A stretch of 64,000 nt of DNA from Xaviernesmea rhizosphaerae (GTDB lineage: Bacteria > Pseudomonadota > Alphaproteobacteria > Rhizobiales > Rhizobiaceae). The notes under the pieces were generated by a model that worked only from the letters and a program-made list of their open reading frames with translations, was not told where the DNA came from and ran no database searches. The DNA lies in contig NZ_MKIO01000019.1 in NCBI RefSeq assembly GCF_001938945.1, forward strand, positions 102,819 through 166,818, given 5' to 3'. A program made the position numbers and the translations under genes. Shown here piece by piece: positions 24,996 to 34,334 of this stretch (position 1 is the stretch's first letter; every line of letters begins with the position of its first letter).

Positions 24996-25717
24996 ACAGG
25001 GATTATCGACGTTGGTACAGCCCCAGCCTTCACCGCGAGATGGAGCTTCTGGTTTTCGGCCATGCGGGGGCCAAGGTGCTGATGATTCCCACCCGCGACG
25101 GCCGCTTCTACGAATATGAGGATCTCGGCATCGTGCGCGCGCTGGCCGACAAGGTGGAAGCTGGTCAGCTCCAGCTCTATTGCGTCGACAGCCTGGCACG
25201 CGAAAGCTTCTACGACCTGCAGCGCCACCCGGCCGAGCGCATCCGCCGCCACGCCGCCTTCGAGGCCTATCTGATCAACGAAGTGCTGCCGCTGATGGCC
25301 ACGCTCAATCCGCATGACTGCGTGATCGCCCATGGCTGCAGCCTCGGCGCCTTCCAGGCCGCCAGTCTGTTCTTCCGCCACCCGCAGCACTTCCGCAAGC
25401 TCGCCGCCTTTTCCGGCCGCTATGACCTGACGATCGAGGTGGAGCACTTCTCCAATCTGTTCTCAGGCTATTACGACGAGGAAATCTATTTCCACACGCC
25501 ACCGCATTTCCTGCCCAACCTGGAAGGCTGGCAGCTCGATCTCCTGCGCCAGCGCGACATCGTGCTGACGATCGGCAACGAAGATCCCTTTCTGGAGAAC
25601 AATCTGCACTTCAGCCAGCTTCTGTCGCGCAAGGGCATTGCGCACCAGCTGCACCTGTGGGATGGGCGCGCCCACCGCGCCGGCGCCTGGCGGCGAATGG
25701 CGGCGATCTACATTTGA
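24992..25717 (+). CDS. Esterase D-like alpha/beta hydrolase
   Basis: A 241-residue protein of the putative esterase (PF00756) family. Nucleophile Ser lies in AHGCSLGAFQA, the acid in LTIGNEDPFLENN, and the C-terminal region HLWDGRAHRAGAWRRMAAIYI has the family's terminal pattern. In many relatives this reads WGHDWPWWRRM; here the aromatic pair after His is replaced by Arg-Ala, an oddity that may change the substrate. It is translationally coupled to the CE7-like gene by ATGA, so the pair probably attack the same type of esterified substrate. Confidence 0.85.
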   Translation: MNRDYRRWYSPSLHREMELLVFGHAGAKVLMIPTRDGRFYEYEDLGIVRALADKVEAGQLQLYCVDSLARESFYDLQRHPAERIRRHAAFEAYLINEVLPLMATLNPHDCVIAHGCSLGAFQAASLFFRHPQHFRKLAAFSGRYDLTIEVEHFSNLFSGYYDEEIYFHTPPHFLPNLEGWQLDLLRQRDIVLTIGNEDPFLENNLHFSQLLSRKGIAHQLHLWDGRAHRAGAWRRMAAIYI

Positions 25718-26206
25718 AGAACCAGAGCATCGGGCTGAAGATCGTATGCAGGCCCATGCTCGAGGGACTTGGTCCCGGATCGGATGTTTCCGAACACCTG
25801 AAACCACCTTTCGGTTCGATGCTTTCAAGCGACCAGCGACACCGGCTTTTCGACGAAGTCCATCAACAAGCAACCCTGCGGTCCATCGAACCGGAAAACC
25901 AAGACGGCTTCCTCGTCCATATAAACAAAAATGAGAGCATCGAACCGGCGCAAATCATCGGCCCGACACTCTCCAACCAACGCGGTTAAATTGCCCTGCC
26001 GCTAAATTTCTTCTGAAATCTCCCTATCCCTGGAGCAATATGTCGGCATGGGTTCTGGTCCTTCATCCCAATCCAAACATGGGACTTCGGTCGCAAGCGC
26101 CACTGAGAGCATCGGACTGAAAAACCGGGCTCGGTCAGGTGCGCCAGGTTTTCGTTTCTGCATCGTATTCCTCTGAAAACCGATTCTCATTTTTCGCTCC
26201 TGCGCA
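25718..26206. other. Intergenic region with repeat sequence
   Basis: About 490 bases. It includes a degenerate mosaic repeat at 26104-26205, plus short fragments resembling its ends (GAGCATCGG near 25735 and GAGCATCG near 25933). A 110-codon frame at 25657-25989 overlaps the esterase gene and lacks family signature, so it is not called. Confidence 0.5.
26104..26205 (-). repeat. RIME-like mosaic repeat, degenerate copy
   Basis: Read on the reverse strand it follows the complete copy at 16164: GAGCGAAAAATGAG, ATCGGTTTTCAG, CGATGCAGAAAC, and the right end TTTTTCAGTCCGATGCTCT. Several substitutions suggest an old insertion. It ends just past the stop of the serine hydrolase gene. Confidence 0.72.
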
Positions 26207-27403
26207 CTATTCCGCGGCGCGGACGGTGTTGCGGTAGACAATCGTCTCGAAATCGAGATAGCCGCCGACTGAGGAAGGATCGGCGAAGGGGAAGATCTGC
26301 GTTGCCCAGTATCCGCCGATCCCGTTTTGCCGGTCGATCCAGTAATAGAGATTGGCAAGACCCGCCCAGGCCAGGGACCCGGCGGGCCGGCCCGTCGGCG
26401 CCAGCTCGTCATTGATCATGAAGGTCAGCCCCCAGGATTTCGGCATGCCGGGGAAGAATTCGGCATCGTTGGAAAGGCTGGGAATGACGCCGGGGAGACC
26501 TTTGATCTTCATGTCGCCAAGGCCGTTCTTTTCGGCCGCGCGCACGGTCTCCGGCTTCAGAACCGCACCGCCGGGACCCTGGCCGTCATTGAGCCACATC
26601 CGGATGAACTTGGCGTAGTCCAGCGCCGTCGAATAGAGCCCATGACCGCCCATATGAACCTCCGGCTCGTCGGGCAGGCGAAAATCAGGCACCGCCGTCA
26701 GATGGCCACCCTTGCTGCGCTGATGCAGCGTGGCGAGGCGCTGCTCCATGGAAGCCGTCATCACGAAGGCGGTGTCGTGCATCTCCAGCGGCGCGAAGAT
26801 GCGCTCCTGCATCACCGTTCCCAGGCGCTTGCCGGTGATGCCCTCCACCACCTGGCCCGCCCAGTCGATATTGGAGCCATATTCCCAGGCATCGCCGGGA
26901 TCGAACAGAAGCGGCGTGCGAAGCGAGGCATGCGACGCGGTGATGATGCTGGGCTGCCCATGATGCTCGGCAAGGCGATTATAGGTCTCATTGAAAAAAT
27001 CATAGCCGAAGCCGGCCGTATGCAGGAGCAGCATGCGTGTCGTGACGTCGCGCTTGGGCGGACGCAGGCGCGGTGCGCCGCGCTCATCGAAACCCTCGAT
27101 CACCTGCAGCGCCCCGATCTCCGGCGCATAGTCGCGAGCCGGCGCATCGAGGTCGAGAAGCCCGTCTTCGACGAGCTGAAGGCAAGCCGTGCCGGTTATG
27201 GCTTTGGTGGTTGAAAAAATGGCAAAAACGCTGTCAGCGGTCATCGCCTGTTCGCCGTCCAGGCTGCGCAGCCCTGCCGCGCCCTCATAGATGTTGCCGT
27301 TTCGATCGGTCGCCACGGCGACCACGCCGGGCACGGCAGGCGTTGCCGATACGCATTGTGCCAGCAAGGCATCGGCGGCGGATTTCAGCGCTTCGTACGA
27401 CAT
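26207..27403 (-). CDS. Serine hydrolase, class C beta-lactamase/esterase family
   Basis: A 398-residue protein of the beta-lactamase (PF00144) superfamily. The active-site SxxK is FSTTKAITG (Ser64, Lys67). The Tyr-x-Asn motif is in WEYGSNIDW, and a late HMGGHGLYS segment replaces the KTG box. No signal peptide is apparent at the chosen ATG (27403), so a cytoplasmic esterase is more likely than a periplasmic beta-lactamase. The frame extends upstream to 27511 without ribosome-binding support. It is divergent from an AraC regulator across 214 bases, a layout that suggests control by it. Confidence 0.9.
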   Translation of the reverse strand: MSYEALKSAADALLAQCVSATPAVPGVVAVATDRNGNIYEGAAGLRSLDGEQAMTADSVFAIFSTTKAITGTACLQLVEDGLLDLDAPARDYAPEIGALQVIEGFDERGAPRLRPPKRDVTTRMLLLHTAGFGYDFFNETYNRLAEHHGQPSIITASHASLRTPLLFDPGDAWEYGSNIDWAGQVVEGITGKRLGTVMQERIFAPLEMHDTAFVMTASMEQRLATLHQRSKGGHLTAVPDFRLPDEPEVHMGGHGLYSTALDYAKFIRMWLNDGQGPGGAVLKPETVRAAEKNGLGDMKIKGLPGVIPSLSNDAEFFPGMPKSWGLTFMINDELAPTGRPAGSLAWAGLANLYYWIDRQNGIGGYWATQIFPFADPSSVGGYLDFETIVYRNTVRAAE

Positions 27404-27617
27404 GCGGAACCTCCCTCTTGTCGATTGCGACCAACCGGCTCCTCCCCGGCCATGTCGGATCGCGACACTACTGCCCCGCTCCGCCGGGCTCTGTCTCAAA
27501 CAGGTAACCAATATCTAAAACAGGCAAGGATTTTGCAGCGACCGTCGTGTGCGAGCTATCGCTGGCAGCATTCCGCGCTTATCCTCCCTACCGTTGCCGC
27601 TTCGTAGGAGGAGACGA

Positions 27618-28619
27618 ATGCTGAGAGATGCGCTGCTGTACGATGCAGCCGGCAGGCCCATCAAGCAGCACCACAAGGTCCTGTCAGAGGATTGGGACGA
27701 GATCCGGGCTTGGTCCAACGAGGTCTATATGCCCTATCACGTCGCTCCGACGGGGAAGGCGGCCAAGCCGAATTCAACGATGCACTCCGCCCAGATCGGC
27801 CGCATCATCGTCACACGTTTCGGCTATGGCATCCCGGTCGACATCAAGGACTGGTCGCAGGATGCGGGCAATGCGGTGGTTCTGACGACGATCGGCGGCA
27901 ATGCCCGGCACAGGATAGACGGGGCGCAGGCCGCCGATACCGGCATCGGCGAAAGCTTCGTCGTGGATTGCAGCCGGACCGACTATCATGTCGATTTCGA
28001 TCCCGATCATCTCCAGCTCAATCTGACCATTCCACACAGAGTGCTGGAGGAGATCTGCCGCGATTGGTTCGGCTTCGTGCCCGATGATGCGCTGTGGCAG
28101 TGCAAGACCCTGATCGGCGGGAAAAATTCCAGCTGGCTCGCCCTGATGGACTATATGGCGCGCTGCATCGCCGAGGCGCCCGACCGGCTGGCGCGCGACC
28201 GGACCGGCCGCCATCTCGAACAGACGATCTGCATTCACCTTCTCAACGAATGGGCCGCGCGCGCCGGATTCGACCTTGAAAACCCGCGCAATGGCCTGGC
28301 GCCGCGCCATGTGCGCCTGGCGGAAGAGTTCATGCGCGACCATGCCGCAAACACCCCCTCCATGGTCGAGGTGGCCCAGGCGGCCGGCACCAGCCTGCGA
28401 AGCCTGACATTGGCGTTCAAGCAGTTCCGGGGTTATCCGCCCAGCCAGTTCCTGCGCGAGCAGCGCCTGCAAGGCGTGCGCAAGGCGCTGACGGCGACGG
28501 AGGGCGCCGGCACCGTATCGCAGATCGCCAATGACTGGGGCTTCATCCATCTCGGGGAATTCGCCCGACTATACAAAGACCGTTTCGGAGAGCTGCCATC
28601 CAGGACATTGCGCGGATAG
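27618..28619 (+). CDS. AraC-family transcriptional regulator
   Basis: A 333-residue regulator. Residues 1-200 form the AraC_binding_2-type sensor domain (WSNEVYMPYHVAPTG...). Residues 235-330 carry two HTH motifs: MVEVAQAAGTSLRSLTLAFKQFRGYPPSQFLREQRLQGVRKAL and VSQIANDWGFIHLGEFARLYKDRFGELPS. The ATG at 27618 follows TAGGAGGAG. It faces away from the serine hydrolase gene and probably controls it or itself. The effector is unknown. Confidence 0.93.
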   Translation: MLRDALLYDAAGRPIKQHHKVLSEDWDEIRAWSNEVYMPYHVAPTGKAAKPNSTMHSAQIGRIIVTRFGYGIPVDIKDWSQDAGNAVVLTTIGGNARHRIDGAQAADTGIGESFVVDCSRTDYHVDFDPDHLQLNLTIPHRVLEEICRDWFGFVPDDALWQCKTLIGGKNSSWLALMDYMARCIAEAPDRLARDRTGRHLEQTICIHLLNEWAARAGFDLENPRNGLAPRHVRLAEEFMRDHAANTPSMVEVAQAAGTSLRSLTLAFKQFRGYPPSQFLREQRLQGVRKALTATEGAGTVSQIANDWGFIHLGEFARLYKDRFGELPSRTLRG

Positions 28620-28702
28620 GCGTTCTGCCGACCTGCACACAGCATTGAACTCCGGAAGGCCGATCCCCTGCAGCGTCGGGCCCAAAACAATGTTGGGCTC
28701 GG

Positions 28703-28774
28703 TGCTCTAGATTTCTGTTTTTGCATCGGATTCTCGCCGAAAACCGGTTCCCACTTTTCCGCGTGATGCTCTAG
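28703..28774 (-). repeat. RIME-like mosaic repeat, half element
   Basis: About 72 bases. Read on the reverse strand it matches the left part of the complete copy: CTAGAGCATC, GGAAAAGTGGGA, ACCGGTTTTCGG, AATCCGATGC, AAAAACAGAA, CTAGAGC. The second palindrome is absent. It lies between the AraC gene and adenine deaminase, 35 bases before the deaminase start. Confidence 0.8.
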
Positions 28775-28809
28775 ACTTGCGGCAAAGCCAGCCGGAACGG
28801 AGATCCTTC

Positions 28810-30510
28810 ATGACAGCCATGCTCGAACGCCTGATCGACCAGGGATGCGGCCGCGAACCCGCCGATCTCGTGCTGAAGGGCGGACAGTTCTTCGATCTGG
28901 TCACCGGCGAACTCGTCGCCTCCGACATCGCGATATCAGGCGAAAGGATCGTCGGCACCTGCGGCAGCTATGAGGGCATCCAGGAAATCGACATTTCGGG
29001 CCACATCGTCGTGCCCGGTTTCATCGACACCCATCTGCACATCGAAAGCTCGCTCGTCACCCCGCACGAGTTCGACCGCTGCGTGCTGCCGCATGGCGTG
29101 ACCACGGCGATCTGCGATCCGCACGAGATCGCCAATGTGCTGGGCACGGAGGGGATCCAGTATTTCCTCGATTCCGCCGAAGCGACGATCATGGACATCC
29201 GCGTCCAGCTTTCCTCCTGCGTGCCGGCCGCCGCGCATCTGGAAACCTCGGGCGCCGATCTGCCGATCGAGCGGCTCCTGCCCTTCCGCCACCATCCCAA
29301 GGTGATCGGCCTCGCCGAATTCATGAACTTCCCCGGCGTGGTCCACAAGGATCCCGTCTGCCTTGCCAAGCTCGATGCCTTCCAGGGCGGACATATCGAC
29401 GGCCACGCGCCGCTCCTGCGCGGGCTGGAGCTGAACGCCTATCTCGCAGCCGGAATCCGCACCGATCACGAATGCACCAGCGCGGAGGAAGCGCTGGAAA
29501 AGATCCGCAAGGGCATGCACATCCTCGTGCGCGAAGGCTCGGTCTCCAAGGATCTGCACGCGCTGCTGCCGCTTCTGACCGAGCGGCTCTCGCCCTTCCT
29601 GGCGCTGTGCACCGACGACCGAAATCCGCTCGACATTGCCGAGGAGGGCCATCTCGACCACATGATCCGCGAGGCGATCGCCTGCGGGGCCGAGCCCTTG
29701 GCCGTGTATCGTGCCGCCTCCATCTCGGCCGCGCGCGCCTTCCGGCTGATGGATCGCGGCCTGGTGGCCCCGGGCTGGCGGGCGGACCTCGTGGTGATCG
29801 ACAGCCTGGAAAGCTGCCGGCCCCGGACGGTATTCGCCGGCGGCAGGCTCGTCGAGGAGGCGCTGTTCGCCAAGCGCCCCCCGGTCGCGCCGGTCGGGCT
29901 GGACAGCGTCAAGGCGGCGCGCATCCAGGCCGCCGCCTTCGCCGTGCCGATGCGCACGGAGGAGGTGCCGGTGATCGGCGTGCTGCCGGGCAAGATCATC
30001 ACCGAGCACCGCCGCTACCACCTGCCCGCCATCGGAAACCAGACCGGCGTCGATCTCGACCGCGACATCATCAAGGTGGCGGTGATCGAGCGCCATGGCA
30101 AGAACGGCAACCACGCCAACGGCTTCGTCCAGGGCTTCGGGCTGAAGCGCGGCGCCATCGCCTCCACCGTCGGCCATGACAGCCACAATATCTGCGTGGT
30201 CGGCGTCAGCGAGGACGATATGGCGCTGGCCGCAAACCGCCTGGGCGAGATCGGCGGCGGCTTCGTGGTGGTGGAGAACGGCCAGGTCACGGCCGAAATC
30301 GCCCTGCCGATCGCCGGGCTGATGAGCCTGACCCCTTTCGAGGAGGTGCGCGACACGCTGAAGGGCCTGCGCCAGGCCGCCTTCGCGCTCGGCGCCACAC
30401 TGCGCGAACCCTTCCTGCAACTGGCCTTCCTGCCATTGCCCGTCATCCCGCACCTGAAGATCTCCGACAAGGGCATGGTCGATGTCGACCGCTTCGCGCT
30501 GATCGGGTAG
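28810..30510 (+). CDS. ade: Adenine deaminase
   Basis: A 566-residue amidohydrolase that converts adenine to hypoxanthine and ammonia. The metal-binding DTHLHIESS (His75, His77) and [11 protein letters not shown] are the specific AdeC signature; [12 protein letters not shown] and the C-terminal adenine deaminase domain follow (about 390-560). The ATG at 28810, with CGGAG ahead, is chosen over an in-frame start at 28777. A mosaic repeat lies just upstream. The product hypoxanthine can feed the xdhABC purine route encoded from 43.5 kb. Confidence 0.95.
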   Translation: MTAMLERLIDQGCGREPADLVLKGGQFFDLVTGELVASDIAISGERIVGTCGSYEGIQEIDISGHIVVPGFIDTHLHIESSLVTPHEFDRCVLPHGVTTAICDPHEIANVLGTEGIQYFLDSAEATIMDIRVQLSSCVPAAAHLETSGADLPIERLLPFRHHPKVIGLAEFMNFPGVVHKDPVCLAKLDAFQGGHIDGHAPLLRGLELNAYLAAGIRTDHECTSAEEALEKIRKGMHILVREGSVSKDLHALLPLLTERLSPFLALCTDDRNPLDIAEEGHLDHMIREAIACGAEPLAVYRAASISAARAFRLMDRGLVAPGWRADLVVIDSLESCRPRTVFAGGRLVEEALFAKRPPVAPVGLDSVKAARIQAAAFAVPMRTEEVPVIGVLPGKIITEHRRYHLPAIGNQTGVDLDRDIIKVAVIERHGKNGNHANGFVQGFGLKRGAIASTVGHDSHNICVVGVSEDDMALAANRLGEIGGGFVVVENGQVTAEIALPIAGLMSLTPFEEVRDTLKGLRQAAFALGATLREPFLQLAFLPLPVIPHLKISDKGMVDVDRFALIG

Positions 30511-30566
30511 GCCTTGGAAAGGATGAGGTCGGGACGGCGAAGGGTATTATCAGAGCCCCAGCTTGC

Positions 30567-30602
30567 GTGAAAACAGAAAGAGCGTTTCAGGCTCGTTTTC
30601 AC
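30567..30602 (+). terminator. Hairpin downstream of ade
   Basis: Imperfect inverted repeat with outer arms GTGAAAAC and GTTTTCAC and inner arms GAGC and GCTC, 57 bases after the ade stop and 40 before the convergent acetyltransferase stop. Probably a shared terminator; no long T run. Confidence 0.5.
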
Positions 30603-30642
30603 CGCAACGACTCTGCAGTCCCCCTGAGACAGAGAACCCGGC

Positions 30643-31110
30643 CTATACCCACCGGCGAAAGTAAACGACACGCTCGGTCTCCTCGAAGCCCGAGGCGAGA
30701 TGCATTCTATGGCTGGTGTGGTTGGACAGCGCGGCATCGGAGGCGATTTCGGTGCAGCCCCGTGATCGCGCCCAATCACACGCCGCCTCGATCAGGGCTT
30801 TTGCCAAGCCCCTCCGACGAAAATCTTCGGCGACAGATATGCCTTCGATGAAGGCAACAGGCGAGGTGTCGCAACCATTTACATAATCCTGCCGGAGCGA
30901 CAGCTCGATGAAGGCGCAGGCCGCCCCCTCCACAAAGGCGAGAAAGGCCGTTCTGCCGGCGCCCTTCTCCCTGTCGGCAAGCATACGCGCGATCGCCTCG
31001 CCATGCGCATCGCGCCCGTCTCCCGACCAGAGGCCAAGCCGTAAATGGCACCAGAGCGATGCGTCCTCCTTAGACGCCTCGCGAATGACCACCTCGTCGC
31101 TACCCGTCAC
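30643..31110 (-). CDS. GNAT acetyltransferase resembling aminoglycoside 6'-N-acetyltransferase
   Basis: A 155-residue GNAT protein. REASKEDASLWCHLRLGLW, then LRQDYVNGCDTSPVAFIEGISVAEDFRRRGLAKALI (acetyl-CoA loop RRRGLA) and ASDAALSNHTSHRMHLASGFEETERVVYFRR follow the pattern of AAC(6')-I enzymes, in particular the DYVNG and GFEETERVVYFR segments. It could confer intrinsic aminoglycoside resistance or act on another amine. The start is GTG at 31110, nine bases after AAGGAG; the frame extends to a TTG at 31143 with no ribosome-binding site. Confidence 0.8.
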   Translation of the reverse strand: MTGSDEVVIREASKEDASLWCHLRLGLWSGDGRDAHGEAIARMLADREKGAGRTAFLAFVEGAACAFIELSLRQDYVNGCDTSPVAFIEGISVAEDFRRRGLAKALIEAACDWARSRGCTEIASDAALSNHTSHRMHLASGFEETERVVYFRRWV

Positions 31111-31345
31111 GATGCGGTCTCCTTGTCGTCTGAAGGCCAGCAATCACAGTCTCAGGCCCCGAATAGCCTGTGGTTGGGCGCTCGGCAATCCGTCGCCTCG
31201 ACGCGATCGGACCGCTCTGGGAAACGGCTGCTTGCGGCCGCGCGACGGTCAACAAGCCGATCACGCCTTCGCGCGCCTCAGCGAATCGGACAGAAGAGGC
31301 CTGGGAGCGGGCCGGTGCGGCACGCGGGAGGAAAGGTTTTCAGTC

Positions 31346-32257
31346 ATGACGCGTCTTCTGTCGATCGGCGAATGCATGGTGGAGCTCGGCCAGGCCGGCG
31401 AAGGTCTTCTGCGCAAGGGTTTCGCCGGTGATACGTTCAACCTGGCTTATTATGCGCGCCTGTGCGGCGGCGACAGGCTCGCGGTTTGCTATTGCACGGC
31501 GGTCGGCACCGACCGGCTTTCCGACGAGATGATCGCCTTCATCGCCGCGCAAGGCATCGGCACGGAAGCGATCGCGCGCATCGACGGGCGTATGCCGGGT
31601 CTTTACATGATCCATCTCGACAAGGGCGAGCGCAGCTTCTCCTATTGGCGCAACGCCTCTGCCGCCCGGCTGCTGGCGCAGGACGGGGACCGTCTGCGCC
31701 GGGCGATTGAGGCGGCGGATATCCTCGCCTTCTCCGGCATCACGCTCGCGATCCTGCCGCCCGAGGATGTCGAAACGCTGTTGAGCGAGCTGCGCCGCGC
31801 CAAGGCCATGGGCAAGATCGTGGCCTTCGACCCGAACATCCGCCCGCGCCTGTGGGATGAGGCCGCGCGCATGCGCGAGACGATCACCGCCGGCGCCCGC
31901 GCCGCCACGCTGCTGCTGCCGAGCTTCTACGACGAGGCCAGCCATTTCGGCGATGCCGACATTGCCGCCACGATCGCGCGCTATCAGGCGCTGGGCGTCG
32001 CGACGATTGTGGTCAAGGATGGCGGAGCGGGCGTTACCCTGGCCGAGGCAGGCCATCTGCCCCGGCATGTGCCGGCCACGCCGGTAGGGCAGGTGGTGGA
32101 CACCACCTCGGCGGGCGACAGCTTCAACGGCGCCTTTCTCGCCAGGCTCGCCGGAGGCGCCACACTGGACGAAGCCGCCGCCTTCGCCGCCAAGATTGCG
32201 GCAAGCGTGATCGGCCATCCTGGCGCCTTGATTCCGCGCGAGGCCTTGGGCATTTGA
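31346..32257 (+). CDS. kdgK: 2-dehydro-3-deoxygluconokinase (PfkB family)
   Basis: A 303-residue ribokinase-type sugar kinase, expected to phosphorylate 2-keto-3-deoxygluconate in hexuronate/pectin catabolism. N-terminal SIGECMVELGQ, the substrate region FAGDTFNLAYYARL (the KDG kinase GDT-N-A motif), FDPNIRPRLW and the catalytic DTTSAGDSFNGAF near residue 258 are all present. The ATG at 31346 follows GGGAGGAAAGG. It is followed by an exported FAD protein after 56 bases on the same strand. Other deoxy-sugar kinases are possible but less likely. Confidence 0.9.
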   Translation: MTRLLSIGECMVELGQAGEGLLRKGFAGDTFNLAYYARLCGGDRLAVCYCTAVGTDRLSDEMIAFIAAQGIGTEAIARIDGRMPGLYMIHLDKGERSFSYWRNASAARLLAQDGDRLRRAIEAADILAFSGITLAILPPEDVETLLSELRRAKAMGKIVAFDPNIRPRLWDEAARMRETITAGARAATLLLPSFYDEASHFGDADIAATIARYQALGVATIVVKDGGAGVTLAEAGHLPRHVPATPVGQVVDTTSAGDSFNGAFLARLAGGATLDEAAAFAAKIAASVIGHPGALIPREALGI

Positions 32258-32313
32258 CAGGCTGGCGCAGCCGCCGGGCAGCGGCGCAACAAGGGCAAAG
32301 GGGCTGAGACATC

Positions 32314-33984
32314 ATGCGGATCGAAGACTGGCTGCGCGGATGCGCGGCCCTTGCCTGCGGCATGGCGCTGGCGCTAGCGCCTTTGGCCGCACAGACGGCC
32401 ACCGCGCAGCAGCTGATCACGCCAGTGGACGGGCCTGCGCCGCAGGCTGAGGATGCCGCTGGCGCATGCACCCGCGCTGATATCGTCGTCTATGGCGGAA
32501 CGCCGGGGGGCATCGCCGCAGCGCTCCAGGCCGCACGGATGAAGAAGAAGGTCCTGCTCCTTGAACCGACCCAGCATATTGGCGGTATGATGACGAGCGG
32601 TCTCAACAAGACCGATGCCTCGCCGAGGCGCGGCGTCTATGGCGGCATCGTCAAGGAGTTTTTCAATCGCGCCAGTGCGGCCTACGGGCTTGGCGACACG
32701 GTGCGCGTCTATTTCGAGTCCAAATGGGCGGAGCGCACCTTCGCGGCCATGCTGCGCGAAGACGGCGTCAAGCTGGTGCGCGGGCAGTTGATCACCTCGG
32801 TCAAGCGCAGCGGCAAGACCATCGCCTCGCTGACGACCGTTGCCGGGCGCAGCTTTTGCGGCAGCACCTACATCGACGCGAGCTACGAAGGCGACCTGAT
32901 GAAACTTTCGGGCGCGAGCACGGTCGTCGGGCGCGAGTCGCGCGCTAAATATCGGGAAGACGCCGCCGGCGTGCAAAAGCTCAACTTTCCCAATGTCGGC
33001 GACAAGAACAATCCTGACTATGTGAAAATCGATCCCTATATCGTCCCGGGAAACCCGAAGAGCGGCCTGCTGCCGGGCATCTCGCCGATCGGGCAGCAGC
33101 CGATCGGCGCGGCCGACAAGAGCCTGATGGCTTTCAACTACCGGCTCTGCGTTACCCAGAGTCCCGGAAATATAACGCCCTTTACCCAACCGGCCGATTA
33201 TGACCCGATGCGTTACGAAGCTCTCGCGCGGTTTATCGCTGCGTTGAAGGCGAAGGGAACGCCCATCGGACCTGGCTATTTCGTCGGCGATGGGGACACG
33301 GTCAAAGGGAAGCTCGACGTCAATTCGAACCCCTATTTCAGCACCAATGTCTGGAATATCAGCTACGGCTATGCCGTGGGCACGGAGGTCCAGCGCGTTC
33401 AGATCCGCCAGTCGGTTCGCAGCTATATTCAGGGCTTGCTGTGGTTTGCAGTCAGCGATCCACGCGTTCCCGCCAAAGTCAGAGCCTTTACGGCCAAATA
33501 CGGCTATTGCGCCGACGAATTCGTCGACAATGGCAATTTCCCCTATCAGATGTATGTCCGCCAGGCGCGCCGGCTTCTCGGCCAATATGTGCTCACCGAG
33601 AACGACCTGGAGAAAAAGACCGTCTTTAACGATGCGATCGGCCTTGGCTACTATCCGATGGACCAGCATGGCATGATCCGCACCGTGCTGAATGGCTTCA
33701 TCGGCGAGGATATTCGCCAGAGCATCTCCGTCGGCCCCTACCAGATCCCCTATCGCTCGATGCTGCCAAAGCGCAACGAGGTGACCAACCTCCTGGTGCC
33801 GGTCGCGTTGTCGACCAGCCATGTGGCCTATACCTCCGTGCGGGTCGAGCCGACCTATATGGTTCTCGGCCAGGCGGCAGGCGCGGCCGCCGCACTCGCG
33901 CCCGGCGGAAATGTCAGCAATGTCAACATCGTCCAGCTCAAGAGCCAGCTGGCCAAGGCTGGCCAGGTGATGAACTGGAACTGA
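32314..33984 (+). CDS. Exported FAD-dependent oxidoreductase (FAD_oxidored, PF12831-like)
   Basis: A 556-residue protein with an N-terminal signal peptide (about residues 1-32, ending ATAQ). The FAD-binding Rossmann motif ADIVVYGGTPGGIAAALQAARMKKKVLLLEP is followed by HIGGMMTSGLNKTD, the marker of this family. Later landmarks are YIDASYEGDLM and, near the end, VEPTYMVLGQAAGAAAALA. Family members occur with polysaccharide utilisation genes in several phyla; substrate unknown. It is downstream of kdgK at 56 bases and may be co-transcribed. Confidence 0.87.
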   Translation: MRIEDWLRGCAALACGMALALAPLAAQTATAQQLITPVDGPAPQAEDAAGACTRADIVVYGGTPGGIAAALQAARMKKKVLLLEPTQHIGGMMTSGLNKTDASPRRGVYGGIVKEFFNRASAAYGLGDTVRVYFESKWAERTFAAMLREDGVKLVRGQLITSVKRSGKTIASLTTVAGRSFCGSTYIDASYEGDLMKLSGASTVVGRESRAKYREDAAGVQKLNFPNVGDKNNPDYVKIDPYIVPGNPKSGLLPGISPIGQQPIGAADKSLMAFNYRLCVTQSPGNITPFTQPADYDPMRYEALARFIAALKAKGTPIGPGYFVGDGDTVKGKLDVNSNPYFSTNVWNISYGYAVGTEVQRVQIRQSVRSYIQGLLWFAVSDPRVPAKVRAFTAKYGYCADEFVDNGNFPYQMYVRQARRLLGQYVLTENDLEKKTVFNDAIGLGYYPMDQHGMIRTVLNGFIGEDIRQSISVGPYQIPYRSMLPKRNEVTNLLVPVALSTSHVAYTSVRVEPTYMVLGQAAGAAAALAPGGNVSNVNIVQLKSQLAKAGQVMNWN

Positions 33985-34334
33985 AGAACCGGACCGGCAA
34001 GCGTGCACAGCACATGACGCAACCGCTTCATGGGGCCCGCACGTTTAGCACGATTTCCGTTTGGTTGGCGCAAGCAGGTCCGCTATAGCGGGCAAAACCC
34101 CGCAGTCGTCAAGCTCGGGGCGCTTCACAAGGCCAGCGATTCAGATGCGTCGTGCGCTGTGAAACCGGGCAGAGGCTTTCCCTCCACCCCCGTGCCCTGA
34201 AACAGCTCCGGAGGCATCTTTCGGCAGGCAGACGCGGTTGGGCGGCTGCCAGCAAAGTAGGGAATTCCCGGCAGCACCCCTAGTCCCACAGGACAAGACG
34301 ACTGGGAACCAAGGGTGGCGACGAGCCAGCTGGC
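33985..34334. other. Intergenic region between FAD protein and der
   Basis: About 350 bases between convergent genes. Short GC-rich inverted repeats are present (for example near 34080-34110), but I see no tRNA, no other RNA gene and no ribosome-bound ORF. Confidence 0.4.

Noticed and set aside
25657..25989. 110-codon ORF after the esterase pair
   Set aside because: It begins inside the esterase gene and runs through repeat-like sequence; no protein signature.
26207..27403. Beta-lactamase resistance gene
   Set aside because: SxxK and YxN motifs are present, but there is no signal peptide and no KTG box. The wider serine-hydrolase/esterase family is the safer call.
28936..30453. 505-codon reverse ORF opposite ade
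   Set aside because: Shadow of adenine deaminase, with the usual His/Asp/Gln-rich antisense composition.
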